Positions 27,081 to 35,402 of a DNA stretch of 64,000 nt are shown here, in pieces (position 1 is the stretch's first letter; every line of letters starts with the position of its first letter). Below the pieces are notes generated by a model. That model ran no database searches and was not told the origin of the DNA. It was given only the letters and a program-made list of their open reading frames with translations. A program made the translations under genes and the position numbers. The stretch is from an uncultured Pseudoalteromonas sp. (GTDB taxonomy: Bacteria; Pseudomonadota; Gammaproteobacteria; Enterobacterales; Alteromonadaceae), in NCBI GenBank assembly GCA_947493455.1, contig CANLRB010000001.1, positions 248,001 to 312,000 on the forward strand, given 5' to 3'.

Positions 27081-29279
27081 CTAAAAACTACCCGACAGAA
27101 TTAACGAAACGCGCGGTTCACGTTGATATTGACGATGTTCATAACGCGTCATCTGCGAGTCAGTATAAATACCGTCAAAGCGCGTTCGCTGATAGTTTGT
27201 TTTACGTTTAAGTAATTGATTTCCGCTTAACCGTAATTTCATCGAATTGCTAAACTGATAGTCGATAAATGCCTCAGCAGTCATATCGCTTTGATGTATT
27301 CCTACATAATAAAATCGTGAAAACGCATAAGGACCTTTTTTAGCAAGCGTTAAACTGAACGACAACCCGGGCAAAATATCATTTTGGTTCAGTTTAAAGT
27401 TCCATTCGTCTTCACTTAAACGCTCTATGGCCATTTCTTTGTTTTGAAAAGGGTGCTCGACATTACTTTTTCGCCACGTATAGCTTGCTGAAACAAGCGT
27501 ATTATCTAACCCAAATGCAACCAATCGAGCATTGCTTTCAAACTTAACGCCATGCTCTTTCGCACCGTCAACATTGCCATCGCCTGAATATTCCACCAAT
27601 GGAATCTCAGTAATTAGGTCTGTAATTTTATGGTAGTATGGTGTCACTGACACACTTCCGTCACTTTTGTGCCATTTCTTTTCAACAGTGAAAGATAATT
27701 CATCGCGTACTTCTGGTTTTAAGTTTGGGTTGGTCTGCTCAAGGCGTGATTCGTCGCGGTTAAACTCTGGCACAAAATCATTCAAGTTGAGTTGACTGAC
27801 AGTGCGTTCATAGTTAAACCGACTTTGCAGCGTATCATCCCAATCGTAGCGAACATTTAGGCGTGGTTTTAAATAGCTAAATGAACGTGATGTTTGGCTT
27901 TGTGCATGACTAGTTGATTCACTTAAAAGCTGATAACGAGTGTCAACATCAAGTGTAGAGTATTCATAAATAAGTGAACTGAGTACGTTAAGCTGCGATG
28001 ACACGCTTACATTGTAATTTACAAACGCTTCATAGCGATTCTCTTTTATATCATTAGTTTCAGTTGAATGATAAAGGGTCTCGACTGGTTTAATAAATTG
28101 AATATCATCCTGATGTTGATTGATGGCAAGCTCTGCACCTAAATCAATCAGTTGGGTTTTATCTAATCTATGCTTCCAAGTCGTACGTAATACGTTTTCA
28201 CTTGAGGTATATAAGCGCGGCAAGCGATACATCAATGAGGTTTGTAAATTATCGTGCAATTGCTCACGCCAAATAAAATCGTCAGAGTCTTGTCTATTGC
28301 TGATAAACAAAACCTTAATATCGTCGTTATTATCAATTCGATGACTCAAATCGCCACTGATTTCCCATGCATCGCGATGCCAATCATAAGTAACGAGCTC
28401 TTTTCGCTGTGTTCGATTAGCAAGATCAATGTGCGTATCAGAGATATCAGCATCGACAAAAATCTTTTTATATGATGTGTTTAACTGAAGCTGAGTAGTT
28501 GGCGAGAGTGTGAAATCTAGCTTTAATGATAACTCCGCATCTTGATACCAATTGCGGCGCTCGCGAAAGTAATGATCAGTTTCAATATTTTGCGGCGACA
28601 TATACTGATCATCCCAACTAATATGACTTGGATTGGCAATATACTCAAAACCCACGCGATATTTAAATGCCTCATCTCCTGAACTATAAAAAAGCGAGCC
28701 TCTCGGTTTTGCATCCATATCAGATGACTTAATCAATCCGAGTGAATACAGTGTTGATGAATCAATGTTCTTTTTCAGCACAACATTAACGATAAGTCCC
28801 TTACTTTGTACATCTAAGCCAGACTTAGTACCACGAATAAGCTCAATATAATCAACATCCTGCGCTTTTATATTGTTTAGCTCTTTTGATAAATCGTTTT
28901 CTTTACCGACAACCCGTTTACTATTTATCAGTATTTGATCCCCAGCCGAGCCAAAACCACGGCTTTGCTGCGCACCGCGCATCGCAACTAAAACACTATT
29001 TGCGCCCGGAATTTTTTCTAACATATCGTATAGCGTTCGCGGTTTATAGTGCATATAGTCAGCACCTTGATATCTATCAATATTCGCATTGCTAGTATCA
29101 TCGCTATTTGCAATAGCGGCACTCGATACAGCAAGCAAACTACAGTGCAAACACCAAGCAAAAAGGCGGTGAGATGAAGGTGTTTCAATACCTGTTTTTA
29201 ATTTGGCCTTGCTTAAGCTAATTGGTTTATTAACTGGACGAACGTGACTTGCTTTTTTGCGTTGTATCATGGCATACAT
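27081..29279 (-). CDS. TonB-dependent outer membrane receptor
   Basis: The protein has 732 residues with a long N-terminal extension before the signal core (RLFAWCLHCSLLAVSSAAIA). The plug is recognised from TLYDMLEKIPGANSVLVAM, RGFGSAGDQILINSKRVVG and VDYIELIRGTKSGLD. The barrel has typical TonB-receptor strands (RFNYERTVSQLNLNDFVPEF, ESNARLVAFGLDNTL) and ends in LILSGSF with the terminal Phe expected for BAM recognition. The substrate is unknown. It is divergent from a two-component system and followed by the MBL-fold protein, so the three units may form one sensing and uptake module. Confidence 0.88.
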   Translation of the reverse strand: MYAMIQRKKASHVRPVNKPISLSKAKLKTGIETPSSHRLFAWCLHCSLLAVSSAAIANSDDTSNANIDRYQGADYMHYKPRTLYDMLEKIPGANSVLVAMRGAQQSRGFGSAGDQILINSKRVVGKENDLSKELNNIKAQDVDYIELIRGTKSGLDVQSKGLIVNVVLKKNIDSSTLYSLGLIKSSDMDAKPRGSLFYSSGDEAFKYRVGFEYIANPSHISWDDQYMSPQNIETDHYFRERRNWYQDAELSLKLDFTLSPTTQLQLNTSYKKIFVDADISDTHIDLANRTQRKELVTYDWHRDAWEISGDLSHRIDNNDDIKVLFISNRQDSDDFIWREQLHDNLQTSLMYRLPRLYTSSENVLRTTWKHRLDKTQLIDLGAELAINQHQDDIQFIKPVETLYHSTETNDIKENRYEAFVNYNVSVSSQLNVLSSLIYEYSTLDVDTRYQLLSESTSHAQSQTSRSFSYLKPRLNVRYDWDDTLQSRFNYERTVSQLNLNDFVPEFNRDESRLEQTNPNLKPEVRDELSFTVEKKWHKSDGSVSVTPYYHKITDLITEIPLVEYSGDGNVDGAKEHGVKFESNARLVAFGLDNTLVSASYTWRKSNVEHPFQNKEMAIERLSEDEWNFKLNQNDILPGLSFSLTLAKKGPYAFSRFYYVGIHQSDMTAEAFIDYQFSNSMKLRLSGNQLLKRKTNYQRTRFDGIYTDSQMTRYEHRQYQREPRVSLILSGSF

Positions 29280-29339
29280 CTTCTACTTATCGTTGATGTC
29301 GCCATACTATTAACTTCATATCCGCCAATATAGGCATGC

Positions 29340-29381
29340 AAAGTAAAATCATCAAAGTGATATTTTACAAAACTTTACTTT
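29340..29381. promoter_or_regulatory. nested inverted repeats between the TonB receptor and the response regulator
   Basis: Two overlapping inverted repeats: AAAGTAAA (29340-29347) with TTTACTTT (29374-29381), and GTAAAAT (29343-29349) with ATTTTAC (29362-29368). They sit about 60 bp from each divergent start, where an OmpR-type regulator could bind. This is inference from position and symmetry only. Confidence 0.45.
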
Positions 29382-29441
29382 CAAATTTTTGCATAGGTGC
29401 GATATGCTCGGGCGCTCAAGCAATAAAATGAATGAACAACT

Positions 29442-30146
29442 ATGAGTGTAAAACCTAAGCTGCTTATTGTTGAAGATGAAACAACCATATTGCGCGGCCT
29501 AACCGATCTATTTGTTTTTCACGGCTATCAAGTTGAAAGCGAAATGGACGGTGAAAAGGGACTGCAACGAGCATTGTCGGGCAGTTATCACTGCATTATT
29601 TTAGATGTAATGCTTCCAAGCAAAAACGGCTTTGAAATATGCAATGACATTCGCAACCACTCACCCAATCAAGCCATTTTAATGCTCACAGCCAAAAACA
29701 GTGAAGCCGATATTATCAACGGTCTGACGCTTGGTGCCGACGATTACCTTGCCAAACCATTTTCAACTTCCGAGTTGGTACTCAGAGTTAAAGCGCTAGT
29801 AAGACGTGCCGGCGGCATGCAGGCAACAAAAGAGCTCGTTATTAATAACGATGTATCAGTATGTTTAGATAGCTTAACCGGTACTTCATACCAACAAGCT
29901 GTAAAATACACCCGCCGCGAAGCAGAAATTTTGAATTACCTCAATTTGCGCCAAGCAGCCGTGACCCGTGATGAATTGCTAAAAGAAGTTTGGGGTTACA
30001 AATCAACCGACCATCTTGATACCCGCACAGTTGATATTCATATTGCCAAAATCCGTAAAAAGATTGAAAGCGACCCTAAGTCACCGCGCGTGCTTGTCAC
30101 CTTGCGCGGCGAAGGCTATAAGCTATTGAGTGGTCAAAACGCCTAA
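29442..30146 (+). CDS. OmpR-family response regulator
   Basis: The protein has 234 residues. The receiver domain has the acidic pair VEDE near residue 10, the phosphoacceptor Asp55 in CIILDVMLPS, and DDYLAKPF. The C-terminal winged helix is PhoB/OmpR type (YTRREAEILNYLNLRQ, VTRDELLKEVWGY, RTVDIHIAKIRKKIE, VTLRGEGYKL). Its stop shares one base with the kinase start (TAATG). The divergent TonB receptor is the obvious candidate target. Confidence 0.95.
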   Translation: MSVKPKLLIVEDETTILRGLTDLFVFHGYQVESEMDGEKGLQRALSGSYHCIILDVMLPSKNGFEICNDIRNHSPNQAILMLTAKNSEADIINGLTLGADDYLAKPFSTSELVLRVKALVRRAGGMQATKELVINNDVSVCLDSLTGTSYQQAVKYTRREAEILNYLNLRQAAVTRDELLKEVWGYKSTDHLDTRTVDIHIAKIRKKIESDPKSPRVLVTLRGEGYKLLSGQNA

Positions 30147-31891
30147 TGAAATATCTGTTTTCATCGACCAAGTTACTCAACCACACTCAGCGACAAACAC
30201 GTTTAAAGTGGCTCACTTCACTGTTTTTCGTATTGCTCATTGTGCCAATCTGTAGCGTATTCTATTTAGGTTATACACAGTACCAAAACGATGTGCTCAA
30301 CGAATACCAACAAAAAACTAAACGGGCGACTGAAAATATAAATAAGCGTATTTTCAAACGTATTGCGCTGGCAAACGCCACTCCGCCAAGTCATTTTGAT
30401 TACGTGCATGCGCTATATAATCCGACTACTCAACAGGTCAGTAACATACTGTCACCGCTTTCTAGCGTATCAAGTATTGAACGCTATAGTGGCCATTTAG
30501 GCTTTTTCCAACTCGATAAAGAGGGGCAATTTAACAGCCCATTGTGGCCACACCCGTTACCTGCGAGTGATGCGAACCAAACTAAACCTCTTGGCCCTGA
30601 CGAACAAAAGCGACTTACCATCGCTACGCGACTCTATGAAATTACCCAGCAATCGCCAGAACTCAGTGCGCAAATTAAACAACAAACACCTAATGAACAT
30701 ATTAAATTTGGTGTCATCGATGAGTTAGACAACTATTTCATTCTTCACCGCGTGGTTGAGTCGATGGGCCAAATTAAAGTGCAAGGCTATGTGATTGAGC
30801 GCGAAGCCTATATTAATAATATTATTCTTGATGCATTGAATACCGTGGCACTTGATCAAACTATGATGCTGACCTTAACCAGCAAACACACCAAGGATTA
30901 CTTTTTGTCAGAGGTCAATCAACAGCAAGGAGTTAATGTATCTCAGTTAAACGAGCCCATGACTTTACATAATCAAGTTTTGATTAACAGCGAGTCACTC
31001 AATTGGCCTTATAAAGAGTATCAAATTCATTATTCGACGGCGTCACTGCCTATCTCTCCCACCGCGCTATTTGGTGCGACTGTCATGGTGATTCTGCTGC
31101 TCGCGATATGCCTAGCCTGTATTGGCTTTTATGTTATTGGTGTAAAGCAACTTAAACTGGCAGAGCAACGACTCAACTTTGTTTCAGCGGTCAGCCATGA
31201 GCTCAAAACCCCACTCACTTCAATTCGCATGTACGCAGAAATGCTTAAAACAGGTATGGTTATATCAACCCAACACCAAGCTGATTACTATGAGTTTATT
31301 TTTAGCGAAAGTGAACGCTTATCACGCCTCATCGATAATATTTTGCAACTTACTAAGCTCAGTCAACCAGCGCACAATGTCAATGCCCAGTACATAAACA
31401 TTGGCGTGTTGAGCGATATCGTGCGCTCCAAAACATCGTCATTGCTAGCGGAGAACAACTTTACTCTCAATATTAATTACGACTTTGATAACGCAATACA
31501 CACCCCGATATTCGTTGACAGTGATGCTTTTTCTCAAATCATTATTAACATCACTGACAACGCAATTAAGTTTTTCGACAAAGATGAAATTAACGACATG
31601 ACTCGCCAAAAAATCGATGTTTGTTTTAGCCAAAGTGACGATAAAAATAGCATTGAGATAAAAATTCGCGATTACGGTGTGGGTATTACTGCTGAGCAGC
31701 AAAACAAAATTTTTGATTTGTTTTATCGCGGCGGCAGCGAACTCACACGCAAAACGCAAGGCACCGGCATTGGCCTCGCTTTAGTGAGCGAATTAGTTAA
31801 CGCACAACAAGGAAAGATTAGCGTTACGCGAAAAAGCCCTGGGCTTGAAATTACAATGCGCTTTCTAGCGCAAAAAAATCACAGCGTATAA
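30146..31891 (+). CDS. membrane sensor histidine kinase
   Basis: The protein has 581 residues. Two membrane helices (WLTSLFFVLLIVPICSVFYLG near the start and LFGATVMVILLLAICLACIGF near residue 310) bracket a periplasmic sensor of about 250 residues. The HisKA box is FVSAVSHELKTPLTS, with His near residue 350. The ATPase domain shows IIINITDNAIKFF, IRDYGVGI and GTGIGLALVSELV. All boxes are intact, so it should be an active kinase for the preceding regulator. The signal is unknown. Confidence 0.94.
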   Translation: MKYLFSSTKLLNHTQRQTRLKWLTSLFFVLLIVPICSVFYLGYTQYQNDVLNEYQQKTKRATENINKRIFKRIALANATPPSHFDYVHALYNPTTQQVSNILSPLSSVSSIERYSGHLGFFQLDKEGQFNSPLWPHPLPASDANQTKPLGPDEQKRLTIATRLYEITQQSPELSAQIKQQTPNEHIKFGVIDELDNYFILHRVVESMGQIKVQGYVIEREAYINNIILDALNTVALDQTMMLTLTSKHTKDYFLSEVNQQQGVNVSQLNEPMTLHNQVLINSESLNWPYKEYQIHYSTASLPISPTALFGATVMVILLLAICLACIGFYVIGVKQLKLAEQRLNFVSAVSHELKTPLTSIRMYAEMLKTGMVISTQHQADYYEFIFSESERLSRLIDNILQLTKLSQPAHNVNAQYINIGVLSDIVRSKTSSLLAENNFTLNINYDFDNAIHTPIFVDSDAFSQIIINITDNAIKFFDKDEINDMTRQKIDVCFSQSDDKNSIEIKIRDYGVGITAEQQNKIFDLFYRGGSELTRKTQGTGIGLALVSELVNAQQGKISVTRKSPGLEITMRFLAQKNHSV

Positions 31892-31926
31892 CGTGTGTTT
31901 TATGTGCTACGCAATTTAATCACACT

Positions 31927-31955
31927 AAACGGTGCGCTGATTTAACGCACCGTTT
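31927..31955. terminator. bidirectional terminator between the kinase and the serine hydrolase
   Basis: A 10-bp stem (AAACGGTGCG / CGCACCGTTT) with a 9-nt loop, A-tract before and T-tract after, placed between two convergent genes. Confidence 0.85.
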
Positions 31956-31965
31956 TACGTTATAT

Positions 31966-33363
31966 CTATTTAATCTTCTTACCCGGTAAAACTTGACCGC
32001 CTTGATGCAAGGCAAGCGACGTAGCAACGCCATTTTCATCTACTTCAAATTTAACCATTGCCTGAACTGAAAGGTTTACAAACTCAGTGATTGAATTTGC
32101 CGTCAAAGGTAACTTAGGTTGATTTGTCGCTTGCACAAAGAGCCCATTGTCCTCATGCGTAATATTTAGCACAAAACCTGGTGCCAATTGATATTCTCCA
32201 ACAAGTTTTTGCAACTGGTTTGAGGTCACACTGAGCGGCGTTGTTAGCGCTATGTTTGATAGCGAGTTTGTCAAATATGCATAACCTATATCATCAAGCA
32301 ATATCGACGCATTTGATAAAATAACAATGCCTTTTTTCAATGTTGGGTTAAAGCCAATAAACGACACAAACCCACCCGTTTGACCATTATGCATATAAAG
32401 TTGACCGTTTGCTGTTTTTGGCATGATCCAGCCAAGTGCAACTTGGGTATTTGGGTTACCAAAATCCGCTGTTGGCTGTTGCATAAGTTTAATTGCCGAC
32501 GATAACTTGTTCCTAGCCATATGCGCTTGTAAAAAGTTTGCCATGTCGGCCGTATTAGACACTAAGGCGCCAGCGCCCGCCAACGTATCGAGCTGCCAAA
32601 ATGGCGTTGCATCCAACGAACCATTATGCCCTTGGCTTCGATTTGAAAGCTGTGATTGTGGCACATTGATATAGGTGTTGTGCATATTCAATGGCGTCAA
32701 TACGCGTTTGGTGAGCATTTGCTCAAAACTCATGTTATCGATCGTTGCGAGTGTATGACCAAGTAACCCCGTACCAAGGTTAGAATATTCAGGCTTGTCG
32801 CCAACCGCTCGTGGCAATGTATAATTGTTCAAAAATTCATAAAGAAGCTCGGTCGTGTAATCGGCATACGGGTTAAGCGGATCACCAAACGGCATGTTTG
32901 TTGGCAGTCTAGGTAAGCCAGAGGAATGGTTCGCGAGCGATTCAAACGTAATAACTGAGTCATTTTTACTCGGTAACGTTAGGTTTTTTGGCAAGTATTT
33001 TTGCACTGGCTCAGCAAGCTGTACTTTGCCTTCATCAACCATTGTTGCAAGTGCAGTCGATGTAAAAAGCTTAGTCGCAGAACCGATTTCAAACAGCGTA
33101 TTTTGATTAACAGGTTTGGTCTTAAGTTTGTCGGCAAAACCGAGGTTTATAAAATTAATATTGCCATTTTCAATTGTTGCTACCGACACCCCAATGCTCA
33201 ATTGCTCAGTATTTACTTTATGTTCTAAAACGGCTTCCAATTCATTTGGTGCAGCGTTAGAACGACCCGAAATAACGGCAATCATAAAAGTAAGCATCAC
33301 GGCAATTAACGCCTTTGGTGATGATTTTTTGTGTTGTTTTTTGTTCATAAATTGCATTCTCAT
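31966..33363 (-). CDS. serine hydrolase of the beta-lactamase/AmpC (class C) family
   Basis: The protein has about 465 residues with a signal segment (ALIAVMLTFMIAVISGRSNA). Catalytic motifs in the long frame (TTG at 33366) are SATK (S96, K99), YSN (Y194, N196) and MHNGQTGG in place of KTG. The start may be ATG at 33363, 33357 or 33348; none has a strong Shine-Dalgarno. Non-lactamase members act as esterases or D-aminopeptidases on peptidoglycan or small peptides, and the HNG third motif is common in them. The C-terminal 100 residues form an extra domain (LQKLVGEYQLAPGFVLNI) seen in such esterase-type homologues. It is probably periplasmic and not a resistance enzyme. Confidence 0.88.
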   Translation of the reverse strand: MRMQFMNKKQHKKSSPKALIAVMLTFMIAVISGRSNAAPNELEAVLEHKVNTEQLSIGVSVATIENGNINFINLGFADKLKTKPVNQNTLFEIGSATKLFTSTALATMVDEGKVQLAEPVQKYLPKNLTLPSKNDSVITFESLANHSSGLPRLPTNMPFGDPLNPYADYTTELLYEFLNNYTLPRAVGDKPEYSNLGTGLLGHTLATIDNMSFEQMLTKRVLTPLNMHNTYINVPQSQLSNRSQGHNGSLDATPFWQLDTLAGAGALVSNTADMANFLQAHMARNKLSSAIKLMQQPTADFGNPNTQVALGWIMPKTANGQLYMHNGQTGGFVSFIGFNPTLKKGIVILSNASILLDDIGYAYLTNSLSNIALTTPLSVTSNQLQKLVGEYQLAPGFVLNITHEDNGLFVQATNQPKLPLTANSITEFVNLSVQAMVKFEVDENGVATSLALHQGGQVLPGKKIK

Positions 33364-33460
33364 CAAATTTTAAACACACTTATCCGGTACAACGCTTTTG
33401 TGCGTTGCACGGGAGAAGTAAAAAGGTTTAGGAAAACTAAAAAAAGAGTGTAAGTAAGAC

Positions 33461-34057
33461 CTAGTCTATTTCAGACAGCCGTTGGTCGATATTATCGATT
33501 AACGGACCAAACTTTTTCTTCGCTGCACGTTTGTTGAGTGTAAACACACCGACCATTAGCACCACCAGCGACGCGTAATACCAATATAAGTTTGCAGGCA
33601 CCTGAGGCCAGCCTGATTCAGTAACCGTGCCGCCTAGTGTGATTAACACAATTGATAGTGCAATGGGCCCGATATACCACCACAAAATTGATTCCAGCAT
33701 TTGTTTTTGCTGAACTAGTTTTTGCCTTTCTTGTAGTAAAAATGCTTTGGTATTGTCACTTTTTTTACTTGCGACTCTGCGCGCTGAAATAAGTCGATAT
33801 GGAATGTAGCAGCACGATACTAACGCTAAAATACAACCAAGTGTTTGCATTGTACTAACCGATATTACCAAACCATAAATCCACGCAGGAATGAGTAACA
33901 CTGCAATACTAATTTCAAGTGCGTCTCGTCGTTTAATCTCCTTGTCTATTTTTTTTGTTTTATCCGCTAACATCGTTACCACCTCATCAATATTTTCAGA
34001 CTTTGATTCTGGTTGAATAGCCTGTTGCCAGTCTTTTTTCAAATCATCTAGCTTCAT
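33461..34057 (-). CDS. membrane protein partner of the adjacent ECF sigma factor (putative anti-sigma)
   Basis: The protein has 198 residues and follows the sigma gene by 2 bp, with GGAG in the spacer region. The N-terminus is a charged cytoplasmic segment of about 50 residues (MKLDDLKKDWQQAIQPES, LADKTKKIDKEIKRRD), followed by four hydrophobic helices in two pairs. A position right behind an ECF sigma gene and a soluble N-terminal segment ahead of membrane helices are the usual signs of an anti-sigma factor. No zinc-binding HxxxCxxC motif is seen, so the assignment rests on context. Confidence 0.6.
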   Translation of the reverse strand: MKLDDLKKDWQQAIQPESKSENIDEVVTMLADKTKKIDKEIKRRDALEISIAVLLIPAWIYGLVISVSTMQTLGCILALVSCCYIPYRLISARRVASKKSDNTKAFLLQERQKLVQQKQMLESILWWYIGPIALSIVLITLGGTVTESGWPQVPANLYWYYASLVVLMVGVFTLNKRAAKKKFGPLIDNIDQRLSEID

Positions 34058-34059
34058 AC

Positions 34060-34536
34060 TTATTCTCCGATAAATTCATTTTCAAACTCTTGCTTAATGC
34101 GCTTAATGCGTGACCTAACGGCGTTGGAAGTCATTCCCAATACAGCGGCACTGTCGTCCGACGATAAACCATCTAGATACATCATCAGCAAACTCGCATC
34201 GATGTCATTAAGGCTATCCATAAATTGATTGAGCAAATCGGCTTGGCAACTTTCATGGCCTGGCACCGATTCCTCTACCACTTTATGCAACGGCGACTTT
34301 TTAAGCTCCTTATGTTTTACAGCCGAGCGTACAAAAGTACATGCAGTATTAAACGCCACTTTGTAAACCCATGTTTCGAGCTTAGATTGACCGTCAAACG
34401 AGTCGAAACTGCGCCAAAGTTGCAGCAAGATTTCTTGGTATATGTCGTCAAATTCGCCATCATGACTATAACGCGAGGCGATATAGCGGATCCGCCCCTG
34501 ATTGTTGATGATCATCTGTTCAAATTGTTTACGCAT
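34060..34536 (-). CDS. ECF sigma factor
   Basis: The protein has 158 residues, the normal length for a two-domain ECF sigma. Region 2 is seen in DIYQEILLQLWRSFDSFDG and LETWVYKVAFNTACTFVRS; region 4 in DASLLMMYLDGLSSDDSAAV and TSNAVRSRIKRIKQE. It should direct RNA polymerase to a small regulon under control of the membrane protein encoded just after it. A second, very different sigma gene lies 0.9 kb away. Confidence 0.9.
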   Translation of the reverse strand: MRKQFEQMIINNQGRIRYIASRYSHDGEFDDIYQEILLQLWRSFDSFDGQSKLETWVYKVAFNTACTFVRSAVKHKELKKSPLHKVVEESVPGHESCQADLLNQFMDSLNDIDASLLMMYLDGLSSDDSAAVLGMTSNAVRSRIKRIKQEFENEFIGE

Positions 34537-34737
34537 ATAAAGTTACGTGCCGCTTAATCGTTAGATATTTAATTAGTCGGTGATAAAAGGTGATTGTGTC
34601 AAAACAACTAAATATTTGTTGTGTTAGAGTTACAAGAAACACTTAAAAAACTGATAAATAACAATATTATTTTTTAAATTTATTTTTTCGCACACACTTC
34701 ATTGCCTATTTAAACGTGCGTGCCGTGTACCGTAATA

Positions 34738-35334
34738 TCACTCAAGGCGCTTAGTGTTATCAATCTCTATGCTAATCACACCACTTTCAACATCATTGTG
34801 AAAATAAAAGTCATTGTTTTGCCAATTTTCATCTGCTTTTAAAATCGAACCAATACGCTGTGCGGTTTCAATCGCATCGCTATCGTCGGTAAAAAGCTCT
34901 ATTCTGCAGGTATATTCGCGGCACTGTGTATTTTTTACATAGATGTCGGTAAGTTCAGGGTGATTTGCAAAAAGTACAAAAATTTCATCAGAAAATTCAA
35001 ATGCCCATGCCTCGTCAACGGGTTGTTGTTCGAATGGCAAAACTCGATTGGTATCCTCCTTATTGGCATATTTTTGTATGTCAGAAACATCTTCTGCCCA
35101 TTCAATCACCGCCTCATTTAGTTCAGTATCTTTTTCGACTGGCACAGAGTAAGTTTCATTCAATACAACAGGGGAATTTTCAGCAAAATTATCGTCACTT
35201 AGTGGGGTGCGTTTTACTTTATGTATGGGTTGTTGCTCTTTTATTTGCACTGAACTGGGATTTTCATTATTCGTTAAATACGCTATGAATGCTAATCCAA
35301 GCAAGACTGTAAAAAGTGGCGTCAGTTTTCGCAA
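34738..35334 (-). CDS. uncharacterised membrane-anchored or secreted protein with a CxxxxC pair
   Basis: The protein has 198 residues. A leader helix (LFTVLLGLAFIAYLTN) is followed by a low-complexity acidic linker and a C-terminal domain containing NTQCREYTCRIELF, a two-Cys motif found in many small exported Alteromonadales proteins. I recognise no named family. It lies between two sigma-factor genes on the same strand, with gaps of about 200 and 70 bp, so co-transcription with the upstream fused sigma gene is possible. Confidence 0.65.
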   Translation of the reverse strand: MRKLTPLFTVLLGLAFIAYLTNNENPSSVQIKEQQPIHKVKRTPLSDDNFAENSPVVLNETYSVPVEKDTELNEAVIEWAEDVSDIQKYANKEDTNRVLPFEQQPVDEAWAFEFSDEIFVLFANHPELTDIYVKNTQCREYTCRIELFTDDSDAIETAQRIGSILKADENWQNNDFYFHNDVESGVISIEIDNTKRLE

Positions 35335-35402
35335 TTTCTATCCTTATTAACTAATTATCCTATTCATACAAATAACAAAAACTGACCAAAATCACAAATT
35401 TC

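Noticed and set aside
31966-33363. AmpC-type resistance beta-lactamase
   Set aside because: The third motif is HNG, not KTG, and there is an extra C-terminal domain typical of esterase-like relatives.
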